Assembly (NCBI RefSeq): GCF_029714285.1
Contig: NZ_CP121662.1
Coordinates: 1,984,001-2,048,000 of the forward strand
Direction: 5' to 3'
Length of the DNA: 64,000 bases
DNA from: Rhizobium sp. CB3090
Lineage (GTDB): Bacteria; Pseudomonadota; Alphaproteobacteria; Rhizobiales; Rhizobiaceae
The position numbers and the translations under genes are program-made. Within the stretch, counting starts at the first letter, position 1, and every line of letters starts with the position of its first letter. Shown here in pieces: positions 36,293 to 44,321 of the stretch. The notes below the pieces were generated by a model that searched no databases, was not told the origin of the DNA, and worked only from the letters and a program-made list of their open reading frames with translations.

Positions 36293-36781
36293 TTACGACA
36301 GGCTGAGATTGTGCAGTTCGTGGCCAAGGGTGAGCGCCAAAGCCTCGACGACAAGATTATGGTCTTCACGCTGCGGAAGTCCCGACACGGTGACAGCGCC
36401 GATGCAGCCCGTGCCATGGACGAAGATCGGAAAGCTGCCGCCGGATGCGGCATAGTCGGCGCTGGAAAGCCCGTTGTCCTCGATCCTCTTGCCCTGCTGT
36501 TCCAACCGCAGGGTACTCGCATAACTGCTGCGGAAATAGCGCAGCACCATATTGCGCTTGCGGCGGATCCAGTTGGAATTATCCGGAGTCGATCCGGGCA
36601 GCGCGATGTAGAAGACCGGCATGGAATGCAGCGTGATGTCGATCGCGACACCCAAATTGCGCTCGTTGGCGAGGTCGTGCAGCAACTTGCCGAGCACCCA
36701 GGCCGTCGAAAGATCGAAAGCATCGAAGCGCAGCGTCTCCTCCTGCAGCGCGATGCGGCTGAGGTCGTGTTCGATCGTCAT
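36293..36781 (-). CDS. UPF0303 / HbpS-like heme-degrading domain protein
   Basis: A 162-residue protein of the DUF336-like fold: FDLSTAWVLGKLLHDLANERNLGVAIDI, NWIRRKRNMVLRYFRSSYA, GGSFPIFVHGTGCIGAVTVSGLPQREDHNLVVEAL. The GTGCIGAVTVSGLP strip is the UPF0303 hallmark. Members are called heme-degrading by similarity to HbpS, but biochemical support in this branch is thin. Single gene, convergent to the AGE gene. Confidence 0.85.
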   Translation of the reverse strand: MTIEHDLSRIALQEETLRFDAFDLSTAWVLGKLLHDLANERNLGVAIDITLHSMPVFYIALPGSTPDNSNWIRRKRNMVLRYFRSSYASTLRLEQQGKRIEDNGLSSADYAASGGSFPIFVHGTGCIGAVTVSGLPQREDHNLVVEALALTLGHELHNLSLS

Positions 36782-36985
36782 GAAATCCTTCCTCCAAAAT
36801 TGGCCGGCTTATCAAACGCGAACGAGATGATTTGTCTACCTATCTCTTCGGCATATCGAAATGGAGCTGCCGCTTTGTCCAAGCTGCCGGTGATCACTTA
36901 CCTTATGTCGCCTCCTCTTGCCCACGGAAGACGAACAGGTCATTGATAGTGCTCCGAGATCATCGCGCCAAAGGAGCCTGTCGTC

Positions 36986-37957
36986 ATGAACGCAAAATAT
37001 GCACTGCCCGCCATCCTGGCCTGCACTTGCACCTGCGCCATGACCCCAGCTATGGCCGAGGACCCAGCTCAATTAGCTCTGCACGATGGTTTCGACGGCA
37101 CCGATTTCGCCCCCTCGGGTCATCTTTACTATCGTGACAATTCAGAACAGAAAGCCGGTCGGATCGAATTTCAATCGGAAGTAAAGCGCACCGGCACCGG
37201 CGCGCTGAAGCTTAGTGTCAAGCCGCTCTGCGAAACGGGCAAGGCGAACTGCAGTGAACGGGCAGAGATCTGGGAGCGCACCAAATATCGCGTCCCTTAT
37301 AATCAAGGCGTCTGGTATGGCTTCGCGGTCAAATTCGCCGACCCCATTCCTTCCGGTGATCATCGCTATCTCATTGCGCAGTGGAAGCGCGAGATCGGGC
37401 CGAAGGCGAAAGGGGATTTCAGCCCTTTCCTGGCGCTACGGCTGAACAACGGCAAGCTCTTCGCCACCGTCGAAACCAACTATGTCGCCCCGCCAACGAC
37501 AGAGGTCAGCGACGCGATCAAGAAATGTGAGGACAGTCAGACGCCGGTCTGGTTCCGCTCGGACACCAATCAGATGCGAGCCCTTGTCGCAACCGACAGC
37601 AGTTGGGGTAAGGAGGATGGCAAGGAATTCACCGGCTGCACTGACGCCATCACCATCACCGACCACGGCAACAAATTGCCGACGCCGGATTCCGGCTGGA
37701 TTGACTTTGCCATCTACAGCAAGCCTGGCCCCGACGGTACAGGCCATATCGAGATATTCGCCAACGAAAAATGGATTGTCACCGTAAAGGGACATATCGG
37801 CCATGCCGACAAGGGTTTAGGCAAAAATCAGTATTTCAAGTTTGGGCCCTACCGCGCCGCCGACACGACGGAGTGGACGCTCTATTACGACGATTTTCGC
37901 CGCTCACCCCGCTGTGCTGATGTCCTGTCGGATGCGAATCTGTGCCCAATGAAATGA
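36986..37957 (+). CDS. secreted polysaccharide lyase-like protein (heparin-lyase I fold)
   Basis: A 323-residue exported protein. The signal peptide (MNAKYALPAILACTCTCAMT...) is cut after AMA near residue 24. The rest is a jelly-roll: FDGTDFAPSGHLYYRDNSEQ, SERAEIWERTKYRVPYNQGVWYGFAVKFAD, HRYLIAQWKRE, WIDFAIYSKPGPDGTGHIEIFANEKWIVTVKGHIG and YFKFGPYRAADTTEWTLYYDDFR. This fits the PF14099-type polysaccharide lyases that act on acidic polysaccharide; its own exopolysaccharide or a host glycan are possible targets. Three paired cysteines suggest disulfides. Confidence 0.82.
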   Translation: MNAKYALPAILACTCTCAMTPAMAEDPAQLALHDGFDGTDFAPSGHLYYRDNSEQKAGRIEFQSEVKRTGTGALKLSVKPLCETGKANCSERAEIWERTKYRVPYNQGVWYGFAVKFADPIPSGDHRYLIAQWKREIGPKAKGDFSPFLALRLNNGKLFATVETNYVAPPTTEVSDAIKKCEDSQTPVWFRSDTNQMRALVATDSSWGKEDGKEFTGCTDAITITDHGNKLPTPDSGWIDFAIYSKPGPDGTGHIEIFANEKWIVTVKGHIGHADKGLGKNQYFKFGPYRAADTTEWTLYYDDFRRSPRCADVLSDANLCPMK

Positions 37958-38090
37958 CCGATTTCCGCGGTTTCATCGTCGATGAAATCGGTGCGAAAAA
38001 TCGGTTGCCACCAGTTCGGATTTTCGTAGGATCTGGGTGAACCTTTTTGCCTCTCATTGGTTATCTGCCTCAGCAGAGGAGACCACTGAA

Positions 38091-38387
38091 ATGCTCACCA
38101 CTCATCGCGATTGCAAACCTCATGTGGAGAAAAATGCCATTCCTTCGCTGGGCGAAATCGAAGGGCGCGTCGCAGTCCTCGAAGTCGTAGCCCAATCTGC
38201 GCTGACGCATGTCTTCTTTGAAGGTCATGTCGATGTCGACGCGACCTTGCTTTCTGAGATTCGCAGGGCCATGCATCGCAAATGCCGCGAATTGAAACTC
38301 GACGGCGAAGATACAGCCTCCGCACTGTCTTATGCAGAGGAATTGATCGAAGCAGCGGTCGAAGCATCGCACCCGGTTCATCAATGA
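38091..38387 (+). CDS. small conserved hypothetical protein
   Basis: 98 residues, starting at MLTTHRDCK with GAGGAG 8 bases upstream. It appears mostly helical: EIEGRVAVLEVVAQSALTHVFFEGHV, then LSEIRRAMHRKCRELKLDGEDTASALSYAEELIEAAVEAS. No domain is recognised. Its stop overlaps the start of a tiny membrane-protein gene (ATGA), so the two are co-translated. Confidence 0.7.
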   Translation: MLTTHRDCKPHVEKNAIPSLGEIEGRVAVLEVVAQSALTHVFFEGHVDVDATLLSEIRRAMHRKCRELKLDGEDTASALSYAEELIEAAVEASHPVHQ

Positions 38388-38530
38388 TGCCTTCGCGGCC
38401 GAGACTGATCCTGTTAATCATGGTGGCGCTCGCCCTTGCGTTGGGTGTCCTCCTCTTCGCTGTGCCGCATAACGGCAGGGATCAGATTGAAAATCCGGCG
38501 CCACATGCACCGGATCAGACGCCGCAATAG
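38384..38530 (+). CDS. 48-residue single-pass membrane peptide
   Basis: MMPSRPRL, then a hydrophobic segment of about 20 residues (LILLIMVALALALGVLLFAV), then a short polar Pro/Asp-rich tail. It overlaps the preceding gene by four bases, which supports its reality despite its size. Function unknown. Confidence 0.6.
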   Translation: MMPSRPRLILLIMVALALALGVLLFAVPHNGRDQIENPAPHAPDQTPQ

Positions 38531-38688
38531 CCTCCTTCGAGCAAGCACCTGTGCCGATACGAAACTGTATCTGTATCATATCAGGCAGGCGTTAACGCCG
38601 GCGAGAGAAGCCGATTGCAAACTTTTGGAATCGAAGCAGTCTTACTCCGCCCCTGCTCAAGTTCGAGCTTCCAACCACGGTGTAGCGA

Positions 38689-38895
38689 ATGTCTATGATG
38701 GTCAACTCGCCCCTATATCCCGATGATGTCGATATCCTCGCCGGCGCCCTTTACGCCTGGTGTGCCGAACATCGCATCAAACTGCACAGCCAGGAAGGCT
38801 TGTCCGCGGCCAATGTCGCGATAGGCCTCTATGATGCTGGCTATCAAACCCAGGATCAACTGCTCGGTGCCCTGCACGATTACGAATTTCATTGA
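38689..38895 (+). CDS. 68-residue hypothetical protein
   Basis: A small soluble protein (PDDVDILAGALYAWCAEHRIKL, then LSAANVAIGLYDAGYQTQDQLLGAL) that looks like two or three helices. I recall similar short proteins in Rhizobium genomes but can name no function. It has clean codon use and stands alone. Confidence 0.65.
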   Translation: MSMMVNSPLYPDDVDILAGALYAWCAEHRIKLHSQEGLSAANVAIGLYDAGYQTQDQLLGALHDYEFH

Positions 38896-39010
38896 AATTG
38901 TAGTGGCCAGTTCAGCCCGCCGTTACCGCCTCATCGGTGGAAGCCAACCTCGCCGTGGATAAGTTGGAAGCGTGGGATTTCGGCTCGCGTAAAGCATGAT
39001 TGCAGCCAAC

Positions 39011-39113
39011 CAGAGCAGTTCCAGGAAAAGTGCGCAGCGGTTTTCCGTCCGGAATGCGTAAAAACAAAGGGATAGTGCGGGAAAGCGATTCCGTGAAACG
39101 CTTTCCCGCACTA
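39011..39113. repeat. rhizobial intergenic palindromic repeat (RIME-like)
   Basis: The sequence CAGAGCAGTTCCAGGAAAAG, then GCGGTTTTCCGTCCGGAATG and CGTAAAAACAAAGG is the pattern of a repeat scattered between genes in Rhizobium and Agrobacterium. It folds through GGAAAA/TTTTCC and TTCC/GGAA pairs. It is followed at once by a 15-bp perfect inverted repeat (TAGTGCGGGAAAGCG at 39073-39087 and its complement at 39099-39113) with an 11-base loop. It has no coding potential. Confidence 0.7.
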
Positions 39114-39132
39114 GCCTCCGTGGCAATCATGG

Positions 39133-39993
39133 TCACGCCGCAGTGGCGGCTTTCCGCAACACGCCCACGATGCAATCCCGCTCCTCCAATATCCCCGACC
39201 ATTCGTCCTTATAAAACGAAGAGTCGTAGATCAGCGTGAATGGACCTTTATAGCCGGCGGCATTGGAGAGTTCGACGCAACGAATGTAGTCCTCGGTATC
39301 GAGGCCGGTTTCCGAATAATGCGCTTTGGCATGGCAAAGTTCGGCGCGCCCCATGATCCCAGCGAGATCGCGGTATTTGCCGGCGCCGTTCCAATTGCCG
39401 AAATCCCCGTTGAGACCCAGCTTGCCATCGAGAGCATCAAGTACACGATTAACCTCGACCGGCCCTGGCAACAGTGAGAACCAGTTTTCGATGACAAGAC
39501 GAATGTCGGTACTGGCAATTCGTTCGGCCAGCCAACGAAGATGGTCTTCCGCCCGGCTCAGTGCTTCGTCGGTCGGCTGCGCCTTACCGGCTATCACGCG
39601 CATATTTTGGGCGCCGAGCGCCATAGCGATTTCGATCCAGCTCGCCATCCACTCAGCGTCGCGCTCGGCCGTTTCGGGATCACTGAGATCGCCGTCTTCA
39701 ACCAACAGCGTCTGCACCTTGACGCCTGCTCTATCGAAGGCATTTCGCAAGTCGGCAATGTAGTCGGGCGAGCGGCTCGGCAGGTGAAACGAGCAGATTT
39801 CCATGCGGAAGATGCCACGTTCGGCAAACTGTTTCGGCAGATCAATCAACTCTACCGAGCCTTCACCATAGGTCGGCTGGCGCGCCGGCGTGTCCGTGCC
39901 GCCGGGTTTGTAGGGATAGGTGCCGCCGAGTGCACGATGCAACGACCACGTGGAAACCGCAAAACGATCTGCCAAATCGGTCGTGAAAGCCAT
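39133..39993 (-). CDS. sugar phosphate isomerase/epimerase-like TIM-barrel protein
   Basis: A 286-residue AP-endonuclease-2/xylose-isomerase-like barrel: RFAVSTWSLHRALGGTYPYKPGG, RGIFRMEICSFHLPSRSPDYI, LVIENWFSLLPG (Glu ligand), GLNGDFGNW (Asp ligand), LCHAKAHYSE (His ligand) and FTLIYDSSF. These positions match the divalent-metal site of sugar isomerases and epimerases. It lies at the downstream end of the arabinofuranosidase/ABC locus and is transcribed with the regulator gene above it, so it probably handles a pentose or its derivative. Confidence 0.85.
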   Translation of the reverse strand: MAFTTDLADRFAVSTWSLHRALGGTYPYKPGGTDTPARQPTYGEGSVELIDLPKQFAERGIFRMEICSFHLPSRSPDYIADLRNAFDRAGVKVQTLLVEDGDLSDPETAERDAEWMASWIEIAMALGAQNMRVIAGKAQPTDEALSRAEDHLRWLAERIASTDIRLVIENWFSLLPGPVEVNRVLDALDGKLGLNGDFGNWNGAGKYRDLAGIMGRAELCHAKAHYSETGLDTEDYIRCVELSNAAGYKGPFTLIYDSSFYKDEWSGILEERDCIVGVLRKAATAA

Positions 39994-40061
39994 TGATATC
40001 TCCTCCTATTTATCCGCGACGGACATCCCGATCTGCGAAAGCCCGAGCTCTCGGCCGCAAA

Positions 40062-40985
40062 TCAGAAATAGAGCGACATGACGATGTCCTGATCGAAATC
40101 GCCGAAACCCTTGCCGAAAATATTGAGACCGCCGGGATTGCCGGCCGTCTCGTCGATGCCGATGCGAAAGCGGATCGAATGATGATCATGCAGCCCGAGC
40201 GATGTGATCGTTTGCATCGAGACCATGGTACCATCGATCCAAGTGCCCTGGTCGTCGATGCTCCAAGTCTTCAGCTTGCCGTATTGCGAGCCGCTGAGCT
40301 TCCACCAGCTCGGCGAATAAAGCCCGCGCCGGTCGCCGAAGTCGCCGGGCGATGTCCAATGGCCGGCCTTTATGCCATTGACCCAGATCGAGATATCGGA
40401 TGGCCAATTGGAATTGGTGGCCGGAGTCTCGGAACTGAGTTCGGCGGAGAATTCCACCTTTCGGATACGACGATCACTAACTTTGGCGTTGTTCGGAAAC
40501 TTGTATTCGACATAACCGCGCGTGAACCAGAGCAGTGCTGCCTGCATGCGCTGCGGATCGAGGAATACGCCCGGCACATCGAGCATGCCGATGACATTGT
40601 GGACCGAGCACAGGCCGCAGGGCGGTCCAACTTCGAACTCCGTGAACAGGCCGATCGGCATGCTGACGGCGACAACGTCCTCGCGCAGGCTTGTAGAGCG
40701 ATTTTCGAAGCGAATGAGGATTTCGCCGTAAACGCTGGAACAAATCTTCTGGTTGCCTTTGCTCGCTTTCATCGTGTGGGTTTCGATCAGCCCAGCCTTC
40801 TCCAGCGACTTGATGTTGATGGCGGCAGTCGATTGCGGCAGTTTCATATGCGCCGCAATGTCATTGACATTCAAAGGGCCTTTGAGACGGAGCAGATTGA
40901 GAATTTCGATACGCGTTGCCGACCCCAGGGCCTCGACGATCTCCGTATCCTTCATCGGATCGACTGTTAGAAGCTTGGTCTCCAT
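40062..40985 (-). CDS. ArsR-like HTH regulator with large C-terminal domain
   Basis: A 307-residue protein. Residues about 12-85 form a winged helix of ArsR type (EALGSATRIEILNLLRLKGPLNVNDIAAHMKLPQSTAAINIKSLEKAGLIE). The remaining 220 residues form a second, mainly beta domain containing GPPCGLCS (paired Cys), WFTRGYVEYKFPN, WPSDISIWVNGIKAGHW and a final FGKGFGDFDQDIVMSLYF. This tail is much longer than in ordinary ArsR proteins and is probably an effector domain for a sugar. It lies within the arabinofuranosidase/ABC locus and is the natural candidate to control it. Confidence 0.82.
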   Translation of the reverse strand: METKLLTVDPMKDTEIVEALGSATRIEILNLLRLKGPLNVNDIAAHMKLPQSTAAINIKSLEKAGLIETHTMKASKGNQKICSSVYGEILIRFENRSTSLREDVVAVSMPIGLFTEFEVGPPCGLCSVHNVIGMLDVPGVFLDPQRMQAALLWFTRGYVEYKFPNNAKVSDRRIRKVEFSAELSSETPATNSNWPSDISIWVNGIKAGHWTSPGDFGDRRGLYSPSWWKLSGSQYGKLKTWSIDDQGTWIDGTMVSMQTITSLGLHDHHSIRFRIGIDETAGNPGGLNIFGKGFGDFDQDIVMSLYF

Positions 40986-41066
40986 ATCGAACTGTCATAT
41001 CTCCGCGTCACAGCAATCTTTGGCTCATATCACGCTCTTCGGTTGCTTTCCTTACTTTTTCAGGGT

Positions 41067-41103
41067 ACCGGCCCGCGGTTCGGGAGAGATACCGCGGGCC
41101 GGT
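41067..41103. other. 13-bp perfect stem-loop after the permease gene
   Basis: ACCGGCCCGCGGT and its exact complement flank an 11-base loop, directly after the stop of the MalG-type permease. No T-run lies on either side, so it may act as a 3' stabiliser or factor-dependent stop rather than an intrinsic terminator. Confidence 0.55.
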
Positions 41104-41120
41104 CGGGAAAACGCAGCCGC

Positions 41121-41945
41121 TCACCCCTTGATGCCCGAAGACAGCATCAAAGCCTGCGTCACCCGTTTCTGGAACAGGAGATAGGCGACGGCAACAGGCA
41201 TAGCGGCAAGGATCGCCACGGCCATGTCCCGGGCATATTTGATGCCGAAGGCATCGTCGACCTGGGTGATGCCGACCGTAACCGTCATGGTATTTTCCGA
41301 ATTCGATACCAGGAAGGGCCAAAGGAAGGCGTTCCACGCCATGATGTAGGTGATGATCGCCAGCGCCGTCGTGATTCCCCAATTCAGCGGCAGGTAAAGC
41401 CGGAAGAGAATCTGGAATTCGCCACAACCATCGAGCTTTGCCGCCTCGCGCAGCTCCTTGGGCACGGAATCGAAGAACTGTTTGTAGACGATGACGACAA
41501 CCGGGACGATGAGTTGAGGCAGGACGATACCGCTTAGCGTATTGATCAGCCCCAGCTTCTGCATCAGCACGAATTGCGAGATGATCAGCGCCTGCGACGG
41601 CACCATGAAGCTTGCCAGAATGATGAAGTAGAGTACCCGCCGCCCGGCGAACACAATCTGCGAGAGCGCATAGGCGCACATCATGCTGATCAAAATGACG
41701 ATTACCGTGACGCTGATCGATGTCACCAACGAATTCATGTACCAGGTCGGCAGATTGGTCTGGAACAGCGCGAAATAGTAGGAGGAGAAATCAAAAACGC
41801 GCGGAATGAAAGTCGTGCTGGCAATGACGTCCTGCTCCGGCTTCATCGAGGTTATGATCGCCCAGTAAATTGGAAAGGCCCAGAGACCGGCGATGAAAAG
41901 TGTCAAGATCAATAGCAGCGAATTGCCGATCGCGCGTCCTGGCAT
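41121..41945 (-). CDS. carbohydrate ABC transporter permease (MalG type)
   Basis: A 274-residue permease with six membrane segments and the EAA loop REAAKLDGCGEFQILFRLYLPLNWGITTALA. Its start shares one base with the stop of the MalF-type permease gene (TGATG). Second membrane subunit of the presumed arabino-oligosaccharide importer. Confidence 0.92.
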   Translation of the reverse strand: MPGRAIGNSLLLILTLFIAGLWAFPIYWAIITSMKPEQDVIASTTFIPRVFDFSSYYFALFQTNLPTWYMNSLVTSISVTVIVILISMMCAYALSQIVFAGRRVLYFIILASFMVPSQALIISQFVLMQKLGLINTLSGIVLPQLIVPVVVIVYKQFFDSVPKELREAAKLDGCGEFQILFRLYLPLNWGITTALAIITYIMAWNAFLWPFLVSNSENTMTVTVGITQVDDAFGIKYARDMAVAILAAMPVAVAYLLFQKRVTQALMLSSGIKG

Positions 41946-42826
41946 CAGCTCGCCCTCCTCACTCTTAAAAGCTGGTATTGCAACACCGACACGATGACGA
42001 TGATCAGGAACAATATGACTGCGATCGCGGAAGCAGCGCCCCCATGGCTGAGGCGGAAGCCCTCACGATAGACGAGCAACAGCAGCACATAGGTGGAATT
42101 GAACGGCCCTCCCTCGGTGAGCAGATAGATCTGATCGAAGATTTTCAGTTGCAGGATGAGCTGCAACGTCAGCACAAGGGTCGTTACCGGCCAGATCAGA
42201 GGCCAAGTTATGCGGCGAAATGCTTGGGAACGAGATGCCCCGTCAAGGGCGGCCGCTTCATAATAGTCCTTGGGAATATTCTTGAGCGCGGCGATGAAAA
42301 GCAGCAGGTTGAAGCCATTCGTCCACCAGATGGTGACAAAAGCAACCATCGGCATCGCCCAGATGGGATCGCGGAAAACGCTGACCGGATGACCGGTGAA
42401 AAGTTGGATCACGTTTTGCGCGATGCCGAATTGCTGGTCCAGCACCCATTTCCAGATTGTCGTGACAACGGAGACCGGCAGAATATATGGAATGAAGAAC
42501 AGCACAAGCACCAGGCTTTGCAAGCGGCCTTCCAACCGGACGACCATCAGCGCCAGTGCAAGCCCGATTAACGTATTGGGCACGGCGCTCAAAAGAACGA
42601 AATAGCCGGTGTTCCACATCGAAGTGTAAAACAGCTTCTGGCTGAAGAGTTTGACGTAATTGTCGAAGCCCAGCCACTGGCCGTCGCCGATCAGCGGAGC
42701 ATTCGTGAAGCTCAGCGCAAACATCTTATAAACGGGATAGGCAAATACGATCAGGTAGACGATTACGAAAGGCGCCACCATCAGCACGGCGGTCAAGCCC
42801 TTCTTTCGTCCTTCGCTCGCGAACAT
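41945..42826 (-). CDS. carbohydrate ABC transporter permease (MalF type)
   Basis: A 293-residue permease: six membrane segments and the EAA loop YEAAALDGASRSQAFRRITWPLIWPVTTLVL. It follows the binding-protein gene after a 65-base gap containing a strong hairpin, and is coupled to the MalG-type permease. Confidence 0.92.
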   Translation of the reverse strand: MFASEGRKKGLTAVLMVAPFVIVYLIVFAYPVYKMFALSFTNAPLIGDGQWLGFDNYVKLFSQKLFYTSMWNTGYFVLLSAVPNTLIGLALALMVVRLEGRLQSLVLVLFFIPYILPVSVVTTIWKWVLDQQFGIAQNVIQLFTGHPVSVFRDPIWAMPMVAFVTIWWTNGFNLLLFIAALKNIPKDYYEAAALDGASRSQAFRRITWPLIWPVTTLVLTLQLILQLKIFDQIYLLTEGGPFNSTYVLLLLVYREGFRLSHGGAASAIAVILFLIIVIVSVLQYQLLRVRRAS

Positions 42827-42850
42827 GGCGTCTCCTCTTGCCGGCCGGAC

Positions 42851-42875
42851 GCCGACCGGAATATCTCCGGTCGGC
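42851..42875 (-). terminator. stem-loop between binding-protein and permease genes
   Basis: GCCGACCGGA and TCCGGTCGGC form a perfect 10-bp stem with a 5-base loop. It has no T-run. It probably protects the binding-protein message and reduces read-through into the permeases, as in other sugar importer operons. Confidence 0.6.
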
Positions 42876-42891
42876 CTTACGCTCCGGGCCT

Positions 42892-44160
42892 CTATTGCTG
42901 GCTTTGCAGCTCTTCACGCATCTGATCGATAGCATCCTTCGGATCAAGCTGGCCGTTGATTGCCGGAATGATGAAGTTCTGGGCAGCCTCGTAGACCGGA
43001 CCCGCGACACCGGCGAGCGGCGAGATCGGATCATAGACAGCGGTATCGGCGAGCTTCGAATAGACCGCATTCGGCTGCATATTCTTGAAGTCGGCGCTTT
43101 CGGTCACGGGCTTGTAAGCCGGGATGTGGCCGGCACTTGCCCACGAGATGCTGTTCTCGTTCATCCAGCGAATGACCTCGAGCACGGTCTTGACCTTTTC
43201 CTCGGAGATCGGCTTCACAGTGCTATTCGGTATCGCGAAGGAGTGGGAGTCGACCCAAGTCGCCTGCTTTCCCATCAGGTTCGGAATTTCGATCGCGCCC
43301 CAATGAAAGCCGAGCTGACCTTTCTTTTCCAGGTCGACCATCGTCGGCACTTCCCAGACACCGTTGATATGCATCGCCGCCTTGCCGGAGGTGAAGAGCG
43401 CAATCGACGCCTCATAGGAAATGAGCTGCGGGGAATAGCCGGTCTTGACCCAATTCGTTATCGTATCCAGCGCCTTCAAGCTGGCATCGCCCGGCATAAT
43501 GTCCTTGCCGTCCATGAACTTCGCACCCTGCTGTGCGACGAGCGTGTAGAAGATGCGCCAGATGGAAGCGCCCTGATCGCTGTTGATCGATAACGGATAT
43601 TGGACTTTGCCGAGCGCTTTGATCTTGCCCAGCAATGCATTGAAATTGTCGAGCCCATCCAATCCCTTCGGCAAACCGTCATCGCCTAGTAGGCCGGCCT
43701 GCTTCAGGATATCCTTGTTGTAGTAGAGAATGATCGAATGGACATCGAAGGGAATGCCGTAAGTCTTGCCGTCTGTGGTCGCTGAGTTCCAGGCGGCATC
43801 GACATAATTCTCCTTCTTGATTCCCGCTGCCGCAAGCTCATCGGCCGTAAACGGGCGAAGAATGCCGGTCGGCACCGCCAGCGGATAACGCGAGATATGG
43901 TAAGTCATGATATCGGGCTGCTGGCCTACAGCGGCGGCCGTCTGTACCTTGGTGTAAAAGGGCACGCCCCATTCCAGGGTCGTCGCATTGATCTTGATGT
44001 CAGGATGCGTATCATTGAATTTTTGGATCAACGCCTTCATACGCACGCCATCGCCACCACTCAGGAAATCCCACCAGGTAATTTCCGTCTGCGCGAAAGC
44101 CGTCGTTGCCGGCAGCAGGGTCAAAGCGGCCGCTATGGCCAATTTCAAAAGTCGTCTCAT
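42892..44160 (-). CDS. carbohydrate ABC transporter substrate-binding protein
   Basis: A 422-residue family 1 binding protein. The ATG at 44160 is preceded by GGAGGAG at 6 bases and opens a signal peptide (MRRLLKLAIAAALTLLPATT, cut after AFA). The mature protein starts QTEITWWDFLSGGDGVRMKALIQKFNDTHPDIKI, typical of oligosaccharide binders. First gene of the permease transcript; a 22-bp palindrome lies about 130 bases upstream. The gene context (GH51 enzyme) suggests arabinose-containing oligosaccharides. Confidence 0.9.
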   Translation of the reverse strand: MRRLLKLAIAAALTLLPATTAFAQTEITWWDFLSGGDGVRMKALIQKFNDTHPDIKINATTLEWGVPFYTKVQTAAAVGQQPDIMTYHISRYPLAVPTGILRPFTADELAAAGIKKENYVDAAWNSATTDGKTYGIPFDVHSIILYYNKDILKQAGLLGDDGLPKGLDGLDNFNALLGKIKALGKVQYPLSINSDQGASIWRIFYTLVAQQGAKFMDGKDIMPGDASLKALDTITNWVKTGYSPQLISYEASIALFTSGKAAMHINGVWEVPTMVDLEKKGQLGFHWGAIEIPNLMGKQATWVDSHSFAIPNSTVKPISEEKVKTVLEVIRWMNENSISWASAGHIPAYKPVTESADFKNMQPNAVYSKLADTAVYDPISPLAGVAGPVYEAAQNFIIPAINGQLDPKDAIDQMREELQSQQ

Positions 44161-44292
44161 GTCTGTCTCCTCCACAGGGGCACGATTGCCATTGAACCCG
44201 ACTCGCTCCACCGAGCCGGAAAATCCATCGGAAACGTTCGGCATCCTCTTGCCGGCCGTATTCCGCACTTCTAACTACCTGCTCACTCAACA

Positions 44293-44314
44293 TTTTTTGA
44301 TATGTATCAAAAAA
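44293..44314. promoter_or_regulatory. 22-bp palindrome upstream of the binding-protein gene
   Basis: Perfect arms TTTTTTGATA and TATCAAAAAA are separated by TG in the AT-rich gap between the ATPase gene and the binding-protein gene. Size, symmetry and position fit a dimeric regulator, most simply the ArsR-like protein at 40062-40985. Part of it could also overlap the binding-protein promoter. Confidence 0.55.
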
Positions 44315-44321
44315 CACAATA

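Noticed and set aside
42851..42875. Reading the stem-loop as an insertion-sequence terminal repeat
   Set aside because: There is no transposase, no paired copy and no target duplication; position after a binding-protein gene explains it better.
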